Assembly: GCA_002493835.1 (NCBI GenBank)
Contig: DLAA01000035.1
Span: 1 to 5,920, forward strand
From: Lachnospiraceae bacterium UBA7060
GTDB taxonomy: Bacteria; Bacillota; Clostridia; Lachnospirales; Lachnospiraceae
DNA: 5,920 bases
Direction: 5' to 3'
A model generated the notes under the pieces. That model was not told where the DNA came from. It saw nothing but the letters and a program-made list of their open reading frames with translations, and ran no database searches. Shown piece by piece: positions 1 to 4,478 of this stretch (positions are counted from its first letter, which is position 1; each line of letters begins with the position of its first letter). Both the position numbers and the translations under genes were made by a program.

Positions 1-278
1 GCTTTCCCTTTTTCTATGCTTAATATAGCATATCCGGCAGCAGGATTCAAGAGCCAAACACACGTTTATTGTAATGCGGCATAAGCTGATCTGTTGCCCT
101 TCATTCTCTTATCAGGAGTTCCTATTTTTCAGAATACCAACAGAAACACGCACAACCCCATATTTCGCATTTTAAAGGCATGGACGGTATTTCATGCAAT
201 ACAGTACAAGCCCGATACGGGGCAGATAGAGCCTTGCAAGGGTGCTTCTGAATGGCGGCGGTTATTGCTGTGTTGCAA
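1..278. other. Left flank with no recognisable gene
   Basis: I see no supported gene here. A rightward open frame from 94 runs to 375, but it has no ribosome binding site, its composition is not protein-like, and it runs antisense through the 3' half of the leftward toxin gene. The leftward strand shows no coding frame I recognise downstream of the toxin stop, and no hairpin followed by a T-tract that would end the leftward operon. The stretch probably belongs to the mobile element, but that is inferred only from its position. Confidence 0.5.
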
Positions 279-551
279 TCACATGTTAAACAGGTCGGCA
301 TGGGTGCCGGTTCGGTCTAACCTTAATTCATCATCCGTCTGTTTGTATATGAGTAGCCAGTCTGGCTCTATGTGACATTCCCTATATCCAGAGTAATTGC
401 CAATTAGATTATGGTCCCTGTTTTGGGACGGAAGCGGCGCAGGGATACGGAGGGTGTCAATCGCCTGTTGCAGTAAAGACATTTGCTAGTTGCGCTGGAC
501 ACGGGTTTTGAAGTCCTTTTTGAATCTGGTGGAGTATCGTACATTGAGCAT
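279..551 (-). pseudogene. yafQ: YafQ/RelE-family mRNA interferase toxin, interrupted by an amber codon
   Basis: Read from the ATG at 551, the frame is 90 codons long, close to the 92 aa of E. coli YafQ, but codon 22 (486-488) is TAG. After the stop the same frame continues without a gap to the normal end. The family is an endoribonuclease toxin that cuts translated mRNA in the ribosomal A site. Counting through the stop, His47, His60, Asp64, His84 and Phe88 have the same spacing (13, 4, 20, 4) as His50, His63, Asp67, His87 and Phe91 of E. coli YafQ. The catalytic set is thus retained, all of it after the stop. The N-terminal part (MLNVRYSTRFKKDF) is also family-like. The start lies 2 bp after the antitoxin stop, the usual coupled arrangement. 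A 67-aa restart at the ATG at 480-482 is possible but has no Shine-Dalgarno sequence and would lack the N-terminal helix. A single substitution from Tyr (TAT/TAC) to TAG is the simplest origin. A sequencing error is the main alternative. Confidence 0.85.
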
Positions 552-553
552 GG

Positions 554-763
554 CTAATCCTCCGTCAGTTCAGCAAACAGGGCTTCGGTGCTGCCGGTAA
601 ATAAGGTGCCGCCGCCGCTTTCCAATTCCTCAATTGATGCTATGGTTTCGGCATTGGGGATTTCTTCCGGAATTGCTGCCCCCTGTAGATAGGGGATAAC
701 GTAAAGCAGTTTGGCATCTGATATCTGGTCGATCAGTTGTTTAGCTAATTCGCGATTGCTCAT
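554..763 (-). CDS. Putative antitoxin of the YafQ-type toxin
   Basis: This 69-aa acidic protein is taken as the antitoxin because it ends 2 bp before the toxin start, is small and acidic, and has the C-terminal sequence expected of a toxin-wrapping tail (IPNAETIASIEELESGGG). Its N-terminus (residues 1-28, NRELAKQLIDQI then YVIPYLQG) resembles the short helical N-terminus of many clostridial antitoxins. It does not resemble the ribbon-helix-helix of classical DinJ/RelB, so a DNA-binding domain is not evident. A good ribosome binding site (AGGAAG about 7 nt upstream) supports the ATG at 763. The gene is intact although its toxin partner is broken, so it now appears to be an orphan antitoxin. 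It lies 44 bp after the ribbon-helix-helix gene on the same strand and is probably co-transcribed with it. The assignment as antitoxin is from context and family resemblance, not from a known structure. Confidence 0.75.
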   Translation of the reverse strand: MSNRELAKQLIDQISDAKLLYVIPYLQGAAIPEEIPNAETIASIEELESGGGTLFTGSTEALFAELTED

Positions 764-807
764 AAATGCACTTCCTTTCGTGGTTATTGTATGAGGGCTT
801 GTGGTAG

Positions 808-1017
808 TTATTCGGCTTTTTGATTGTCTCGCTTTATAGTTTCTAATACAGAACGGATAATAAAAGCATTGACACTTTCGTTTTGCTTTTTGGCGTGTTC
901 TCTCAATGTTTCCTTTTGCCCTTTAGGAAAAGTTACATTGATTCGGTCATAGTTATTCTTGACATATTTATTTACCGCTTTTTGCTGTGCTTTACTAATT
1001 TTGTTATCCTCTGACAA
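808..1017 (-). CDS. Ribbon-helix-helix (Arc-like) DNA-binding protein
   Basis: This is a small basic protein of 69 aa from the chosen start. After a charged N-terminal arm (KISKAQQKAVNKYVKNN) comes a short strand (DRINVTFPKG, residues 24-33), a first helix (KETLREHAKKQ) and a second helix (SVNAFIIRSVLETIKR). This is the strand-helix-helix order of Arc/MetJ/CopG proteins, which dimerise and bind palindromic DNA through the strand. I chose the TTG start at 1017 because AGAAGG lies 7 nt before it. The longer frame from an ATG at 1077 has no ribosome binding site, and that ATG sits at the predicted transcription start. Similar proteins are common in mobile elements of gut Clostridia. The likely role is repression of its own promoter and of the antitoxin-toxin pair downstream, through the repeats at 1101-1179. 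That role is inferred from position. Confidence 0.75.
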   Translation of the reverse strand: MSEDNKISKAQQKAVNKYVKNNYDRINVTFPKGQKETLREHAKKQNESVNAFIIRSVLETIKRDNQKAE

Positions 1018-1083
1018 TTTTACACCTTCTTTCTGTCTTTGTGGTGGGGTGAATTGAAGGTACATCTTTTCCACCATATCAAA

Positions 1084-1112
1084 ACTATAACAGAAACATC
1101 TATTTATGTAAA
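1084..1112 (-). promoter_or_regulatory. Sigma-A promoter of the leftward RHH-antitoxin-toxin operon
   Basis: On the minus strand, TTTACA (1107-1112) and TATAGT (1084-1089) are 17 bp apart, a near-ideal sigma-A pair. Transcription would begin near 1077. The -35 hexamer lies inside the palindrome at 1101-1114, which fits repression by occlusion. Confidence 0.7.
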
Positions 1113-1179
1113 TATACGAATGTGATAAATATATTGGTGTAAATATATTAAAAACGCCAACAAACTATTGGTGTAAATA
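1101..1179. repeat. Three-copy operator-like repeat
   Basis: TATTTATGTAAATA (1101-1114) is a perfect inverted repeat (TATTTA/TAAATA) around a central TG. TATTGGTGTAAATA occurs twice more, at 1132-1145 and 1166-1179, differing from the first at two positions. The third copy is flanked by C and G, giving CTATT/AATAG arms. Copy centres are 31 and 34 bp apart, close to three helical turns, so bound proteins would sit on one face. The first copy covers the -35 of the leftward promoter. The third lies just before a TATAAT at 1184-1189 that could serve a rightward promoter, although no good -35 matches it. The neighbouring ribbon-helix-helix protein is the natural candidate ligand. Confidence 0.65.
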
Positions 1180-1341
1180 GAGATATAATTGTTTTATCAA
1201 CAAGGAACACAACAGCCGGGAGAGTCGAAAGCCCGCGATACCGAAAGCCATATACCTGTGAGTGAGCAAAGGAGCGATACCAATAGACAGGAAGATTCTT
1301 TCGGGGCTGTGAATTTCTTGAAAGCGAAAGGAGAGGCCACT

Positions 1342-1611
1342 ATGACAGAGAGAATGATTGAGAACAGTGTCAAGAAATTATCCTCACTGGAAACACAGAT
1401 TGCACAGCTGCAGAAACAGGCAGACGTAATCAAAGGAGAACTGAAAGCCGACCTTGAGGAAAAGGGGCTTGACGAACTGCAGACAAAGAATTTCCTTATC
1501 AGGTGGAAAGAGATCATCAGCAACCGTCTGGATGGGAAAGCATTAAAGGCGGCGCTGCCGGAGATTTACGGTAGCATAAAGAAAATGCCCTTATCAGAGC
1601 AGCCACTCTGA
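1342..1611 (+). CDS. Small coiled-coil protein of a mobile element, unknown function
   Basis: This is an 89-aa protein. The start is set by AAAGGAGAGG ending 5 nt before the ATG at 1342, though the frame stays open 51 codons further upstream. Residues about 1-45 (ENSVKKLSSLETQIAQLQKQADVIKGEL) form a heptad-like coiled coil with many Lys, Glu and Gln. After it comes LDELQTKNFLIRWKEI and a final LDGKALKAALPEIY segment. I recall similar short proteins in gut Firmicutes integrative elements and phages. The layout (coiled coil followed by a basic beta-rich end) is loosely like the Gp157 or Gam-type recombination accessory proteins, but I see no decisive motif and do not assign that function. The last residues overlap the hairpin at 1588-1616, so the natural C-terminus may have been altered by rearrangement. 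Confidence 0.65.
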   Translation: MTERMIENSVKKLSSLETQIAQLQKQADVIKGELKADLEEKGLDELQTKNFLIRWKEIISNRLDGKALKAALPEIYGSIKKMPLSEQPL

Positions 1612-1616
1612 TAGGG
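1588..1616 (+). other. Hairpin at the 3' end of the coiled-coil gene
   Basis: CCCTTATCAGAG (1588-1599) and CTCTGATAGGG (1606-1616) pair over 11 bp with one bulged T and a 6-nt loop (1600-1605). The stop codon of the upstream gene lies inside the right arm. There is no T-tract after it, so it does not look like an intrinsic terminator. It could stabilise or process the transcript. Confidence 0.5.
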
Positions 1617-1643
1617 ACAGGTAACCCGTCAACCTAGCAAAGT

Positions 1644-1680
1644 GAGGGTATACAGGAAGTATAACATTCCTGCGACCCTC
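1644..1680 (+). other. Hairpin in the leader of the 171-aa gene
   Basis: Two stacked stems are visible. GAGGGT (1644-1649) pairs with ACCCTC (1675-1680), and CAGGAA (1653-1658) pairs with TTCCTG (1667-1672). A small asymmetric internal loop separates them and an 8-nt apical loop caps them. It ends 7 nt before the GAGAGG ribosome binding site (1688-1693) and has no T-tract, so a role in translation or RNA stability is more likely than termination. Confidence 0.5.
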
Positions 1681-1702
1681 TGTCAAAGAGAGGAAAAAGA
1701 AG

Positions 1703-2218
1703 ATGATTGTAGAAAAGTGTACATTTGATAAATTGCCAGACGCTATGCAGATGCATGTTTTGTATAGTGAAAAGGTTCCGGTATCGGAGTATCGGCTTGC
1801 AATATGGAGCAATAAAGACACGCTTTATTATGACGATTTGCCGGAAAAAGAGATTGAGCGGTTTGTATCTCTGATTGAGAGTGACAAGAAATTCATCAAT
1901 AACAGAACTATGGATAGCATTTATAAAAAATATGGTTGGGCGGTCTATAATGAAATTCATGAAGCAAACAGCGCATACTTGACAAAGGGGCGTGAAAAAA
2001 TTGCTGAACAGATAGCGCAGGAGTATTTTCCAATTATCGAAAAAGCCATGAATAAGCCGTCAATCCCCTATTGTGATGAACTGCTGAAAGCTATGTCACA
2101 TTTAGTAGATAAAGGGCATTTCAAGTTTAAAAAATGGAGTACAGATCAGGCATATATCTACTTTATGGGCTATCTTTTGGGAAGTGGAAAGCTGGAATGG
2201 GAGGAGCAGTTAACATGA
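1703..2218 (+). CDS. Hypothetical protein of 171 aa, not recognised
   Basis: I do not recognise this family. The frame is well supported by GAGAGG 9 nt before the ATG and by an ATGA overlap with the next gene. The protein is soluble in character, with no signal peptide or membrane segment. It is rich in Lys, Glu and aromatic residues. The N-terminal 60 residues (with SEYRLAIWSNKDTLYYDDLP) look like a small alpha/beta unit. The rest is mostly helical (REKIAEQIAQEYFPIIEKAMNKP, then CDELLKAMSHLVDKGH). No catalytic signature is evident. Its place between a small coiled-coil protein and a Cro/C1 regulator, in the region leading to the integrase, suggests an accessory gene of the element. Confidence 0.7.
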   Translation: MIVEKCTFDKLPDAMQMHVLYSEKVPVSEYRLAIWSNKDTLYYDDLPEKEIERFVSLIESDKKFINNRTMDSIYKKYGWAVYNEIHEANSAYLTKGREKIAEQIAQEYFPIIEKAMNKPSIPYCDELLKAMSHLVDKGHFKFKKWSTDQAYIYFMGYLLGSGKLEWEEQLT

Positions 2219-2361
2219 GCAATGCAGAATTAAAAACAGAAGAAGCAATGGCGGCGCGCCGGGGAAAAATCATTCGCAGAGTAAACGATATTGATAACAT
2301 GGACTTTTTAGAATTTATCAATAATATGCTGGATGCCTTTAAGGGAAAGTGGGGGATATGA
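2215..2361 (+). CDS. Small hypothetical protein (48 aa), translationally coupled
   Basis: This short acidic-then-basic protein (MSNAELKTEEAMAARRGKII...) has an ATG that overlaps the stop of the 171-aa gene as ATGA, and GGGAGGAG lies 8 nt upstream. The same frame extends upstream to 2134, but that part lies inside the 171-aa gene, so I take the coupled start. Residues 30-45 (MDFLEFINNMLDAFKGKW) form a probable amphipathic helix. No known family is recognised. It may be a small partner of the preceding protein. Confidence 0.6.
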   Translation: MSNAELKTEEAMAARRGKIIRRVNDIDNMDFLEFINNMLDAFKGKWGI

Positions 2362-2362
2362 T

Positions 2363-2494
2363 ATGGACTACAAAGAATTTATAGACGGAATCGGGACGGA
2401 AAGTGAGAGAGATCATCGGATAATTGAATTGATTTACGGATTCACCCGGACAGGATTTTTGGAAAGTAGAGCAGATAAAGGAGGCGCGGCGTGA
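2363..2494 (+). CDS. Very small hypothetical protein (43 aa)
   Basis: This ORF starts 1 bp after the stop of the 48-aa gene and reads MDYKEFIDGIGTESERDHR, then a short hydrophobic helix (IIELIYGFTRTGFLE). GTGGGGGAT just upstream can act as a ribosome binding site. The reading frame is compact and its end carries a strong ribosome binding site for the next ORF, so it fits a chain of coupled microgenes. There is no family assignment. Confidence 0.5.
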   Translation: MDYKEFIDGIGTESERDHRIIELIYGFTRTGFLESRADKGGAA

Positions 2495-2595
2495 CTTGCA
2501 GAAAAACTCTTTTTGGACTTCTTTGGAAGTGTGATTCTAATGATGAATGGTTTCTTTACAGGCTTTATATATGGGATTTATCGCATTATACATGA
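2491..2595 (+). CDS. Possible microprotein (34 aa) with GTG start
   Basis: The GTG at 2491 overlaps the previous stop as GTGA and is preceded at 6 nt by AAAGGAGG (2477-2484), the best ribosome binding site of the block. It encodes a short Cys- and aromatic-rich peptide (TCRKTLFGLLWKCDSNDEW...). An alternative frame at 2540-2665 (41 aa, starting MMNGFFTGFIYGIYRII) overlaps it. That frame is more hydrophobic but has a weaker ribosome binding site and runs into the next gene. Only one of them is likely to be real. Confidence 0.35.
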   Translation: MTCRKTLFGLLWKCDSNDEWFLYRLYIWDLSHYT

Positions 2596-2630
2596 TTATT
2601 TATTTTGCGGGGAGATAGGAGGGAATAGGG

Positions 2631-2900
2631 ATGCCGAGGATTCTGGCAAAAAAACAGGAATATAAGGTTCTTGACCTTAAAAAATGGATAAAAATGCAGA
2701 TGGCCGCCAATGACATGAATCAGACGACGGTGGGAAAAGCCCTTGGCATATCACAGGAAATGGTATCTAAACGTCTGAGCAACAAAAAGGAGGGAGGCAG
2801 GATTGTAAATAAAGACCCGTTTTCCTATGGTGACCTTCTTACGCTTTTTGAACTCTTTGACACGCCGGATGAAGAAAAAATAAGGTTATTGACATTGTAA
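2631..2900 (+). CDS. Cro/C1-type helix-turn-helix regulator
   Basis: This 89-aa protein contains a clear helix-turn-helix at residues 30-50 (QTTVGKALGISQEMVSKRLS), the XRE-family pattern in which the second helix reads DNA. It is preceded by a helix (LKKWIKMQMAANDMN) and followed by a basic linker and a C-terminal helix-rich end (FSYGDLLTLFELFDTPDEEK). AGGAGGG 7 nt before the ATG fixes the start. Proteins like this in phages and conjugative elements control excision or the lysogenic state. Its position directly before the integrase suggests the same here. The gene looks intact although the integrase is broken. The operator is not identified. Confidence 0.8.
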   Translation: MPRILAKKQEYKVLDLKKWIKMQMAANDMNQTTVGKALGISQEMVSKRLSNKKEGGRIVNKDPFSYGDLLTLFELFDTPDEEKIRLLTL

Positions 2901-2989
2901 CGAAAGGATTAAAAGGAATGCGCATATACGACTCTATTGATGGCTTTCTTGCGGTGATTGTCATTTATTCCAGAAAGAAAATATAACAG

Positions 2990-3026
2990 AAATGGGGCGG
3001 CGGTTTATATACCTGCTGCCCCATTT
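2990..3026 (+). promoter_or_regulatory. Strong hairpin in the integrase leader
   Basis: AAATGGGGCGGCGG (2990-3003) and CCTGCTGCCCCATTT (3012-3026) form an unbroken 14-bp RNA stem with two G-U pairs and a loop of about 9 nt. It lies about 10 nt before the AAAGGTGG ribosome binding site (3039-3046) of the integrase. No T-tract follows, so a leader element or insulator against read-through translation is more likely than a simple terminator. The purine-changed arm (G-U rather than A-U pairs) keeps pairing in RNA, which favours an RNA function. Confidence 0.6.
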
Positions 3027-3054
3027 CCACACAATAGAAAGGTGGTGCTTTATT

Positions 3055-3898
3055 ATGGCAGAAAAGAGGAAAGATGGCCGGGGCAACAAGCTGAATACCA
3101 GAAATGCCAGAATGTCCTTGAACGCTTACTTGTGTTTGAATGCGCTCTGGATGATGATATTCTTGTTAAGAATCCGGCGAAGAATTTACAAGTACCACAG
3201 ACAGAAAAAAAGAAGCGGACAGCCATAGAACAGAGACAGATTGATTTGTTTATGGATTATGTGAAGAACAGCGAACGGTATGCGTTCAGTTACCCGGCTT
3301 TTGTTGTACTGTTCAATTTGGGCATGAGAATCGGAGAAATGGAGGCTCTGACATGGGAGGATGTGGATTTTAAAGAGAATACCATAACCATCAATAAAAC
3401 GGTGAATCGGTACAGAAAAGCGGATTATGGGTTTACTATGGCGGTGGCTTCTCCCAAGAGTAAAACGTCAATCCGCACTGTGGCAATAAACAGTGTGGTG
3501 AGAAAAACACTTCTTAAGCTGAAAATGCAGAGCGCTCCTCCTACTGTAAAATTGCCTTATGTGGATGATTCCGGGAATATCAGAGGAAAGATATCCGGCT
3601 TTCTGTTCGTGAATACATCCGGGAGTGTATGGAACGAACCGGGATTCCGGGAACTGATAAAAAGGATTGTGGGGCAGCAGAACAAAGAAGTAGAAAGAGA
3701 TCATGCAGAAAAGATTGAAAACTTCTGCCCTCACATGGTTCGGCATACTTACACAAGCCTTGCCTATTCTGCCGGAGCGGATGTGAAGATCGTGAGTCAG
3801 AACCTCGGACACGCTTCTACATCTGTGACAATTTTGTGACAAATTCGGGGAAAAAGACAAACTATGATAAAAGTACCTTATTAGGAAAAAGTGCGTAA
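3055..3898 (+). pseudogene. int: Tyrosine recombinase (integrase) remnant, twice deleted and out of frame
   Basis: The gene survives in three pieces. The ATG at 3055, with AAAGGTGG 9 nt upstream, begins MAEKRKDGRG, a typical N-terminus of integrases of Clostridia elements, but the frame is lost after about ten codons. A second frame, from about 3095 to 3836, holds the catalytic domain. In it the first Arg is in GMRIGE (3327-3329), Lys in SPKSK, HMVRH supplies His and Arg (3732-3746), and His is in LGHAS (3810-3812). It stops in SVTIL just where the Tyr motif (V-Y-S-H) should follow. A third frame (3830-3898) reads FVTNSGKKTNYDK and ends in TAA, resembling the usual tail of such integrases. 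The arm-binding domain and most of the core-binding domain are missing (roughly 120-170 residues from the usual size near 400). The catalytic tyrosine is also missing, so the enzyme cannot cleave DNA. The third piece is assigned with less certainty than the other two. Confidence 0.85.
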
Positions 3899-3928
3899 AT
3901 AAGCAGGGATAACACAAGATAAAATAAT

Positions 3929-3944
3929 ACGAACAAAAGTTCGT
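3929..3944. promoter_or_regulatory. LexA (SOS) box-like palindrome
   Basis: ACGAACaaaaGTTCGT is a perfect 16-bp inverted repeat. Its core CGAACAAAAGTTCG matches the Gram-positive LexA consensus CGAACRNRYGTTCG except for one spacer base. It ends 13 bp before the -35 of the ylxM promoter. On the minus strand it lies between TTGACG (3942-3947) and a weak TTTTAT (3919-3924), 17 bp apart, the usual place for an SOS operator. It is not followed by a T-tract on either strand, which argues against a terminator. Confidence 0.6.
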
Positions 3945-3957
3945 CAAGAAAAAATAC

Positions 3958-3986
3958 TTGACACCCTTTCATCCTTATAGTAGAAT
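3958..3986 (+). promoter_or_regulatory. Sigma-A promoter of ylxM-ffh
   Basis: TTGACA (3958-3963) and TAGAAT (3981-3986) are separated by exactly 17 bp. This is a full-consensus -35 and a 5/6 -10. Transcription would start near 3993 and give a leader of about 40 nt before ylxM. No other strong promoter is seen before ffh or rpsP, so it probably drives the whole operon. Confidence 0.8.
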
Positions 3987-4034
3987 GCAAAAGTCGGCTG
4001 GTGTTTTTTCTAAAAGATATGACAGAGGCAGGAC

Positions 4035-4388
4035 ATGGAGAAGATCGTAGAACAAGGTTTATTGTATGATTTCTATGGAGAGCTGCTGACCAGACATCAG
4101 CAGGAAATCTACGAGGGTATCGTGTACGAGAACCTTTCTCTGGGTGAGATCGCTGAGGTGCAGGGTATCAGCCGTCAGGCAGTGCACGATATAGTGAAGC
4201 GTTGTGATAGAACGCTTTTAGAATATGAAGCGAAGCTTAAATTGGTTGCCAGATTTACGAGCATTAAGGATAAAATCTCCGAAATTAATCGGCTTTCCAG
4301 ACAGTATGAGAGCAGGGAGATATTGGATGCGGTGTCTTTTGGTACACAGATCAGGGAGCTGTCAGAGCGGATTATGCAGGAGCTATAG
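4035..4388 (+). CDS. ylxM: YlxM family putative DNA-binding protein (UPF0122)
   Basis: This 117-aa protein has normal length for the family. Residues 34-56 (LSLGEIAEVQGISRQAVHDIVKR) form a helix-turn-helix like region 4 of sigma-70 factors. The N-terminus (LLYDFYGELLTRHQQEIYEGI) has the pattern typical of YlxM, and the C-terminal part from about residue 60 is a charged helix pair. In Gram-positive bacteria ylxM lies directly before ffh and is thought to act with the signal recognition particle, binding Ffh or its RNA, although a transcriptional role has also been suggested. AGAGGCAGG 4-5 nt before the ATG supports the start. The gap to ffh is 90 bp with no terminator, so both are co-transcribed. 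Confidence 0.93.
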   Translation: MEKIVEQGLLYDFYGELLTRHQQEIYEGIVYENLSLGEIAEVQGISRQAVHDIVKRCDRTLLEYEAKLKLVARFTSIKDKISEINRLSRQYESREILDAVSFGTQIRELSERIMQEL

Positions 4389-4478
4389 TTGGCGCGAAAA
4401 GAAGCTCTAATGCTCACGCCGATGTTGGTTAGTGTACTTAATTGTAAGTTAGCATATTGATGGAAAGGCGTAGAACAG

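Noticed and set aside
94..375. Rightward 93-aa open frame at the left end
   Set aside because: It has no ribosome binding site, runs antisense to the toxin gene, and shows no family-like sequence.
1018..1077. Longer form of the RHH protein starting at the ATG at 1077
   Set aside because: The ATG coincides with the predicted transcription start and lacks a ribosome binding site. The TTG at 1017 has AGAAGG at proper distance and gives the usual protein length.
1101..1179. Repeats read as a CRISPR array
   Set aside because: The units are only 14 bp and three in number, spacers are 17-20 bp and AT-rich, and no cas genes are nearby.
2918..2986. 22-codon ORF (MRIYDSIDGFLAVIVIYSRKKI without its stop) between the Cro/C1 gene and the integrase
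   Set aside because: It is very short, its nearest purine-rich stretch is badly spaced, and there is no independent support.
2958..3094. N-terminal part of the long frame through the integrase catalytic domain, from a TTG start
   Set aside because: This part crosses the leader hairpin and the true integrase start in another frame. It is non-coding read-through, not an integrase N-terminus.
3929..3944. Palindrome read as an intrinsic terminator of the integrase
   Set aside because: The stem is only 6 bp and no T-tract follows on either strand. A LexA-type operator fits better.
3468..3947. Leftward 159-aa frame opposite the integrase
   Set aside because: It is low-complexity, Cys/His/Phe-rich antisense translation without a ribosome binding site, and it overlaps the catalytic domain.
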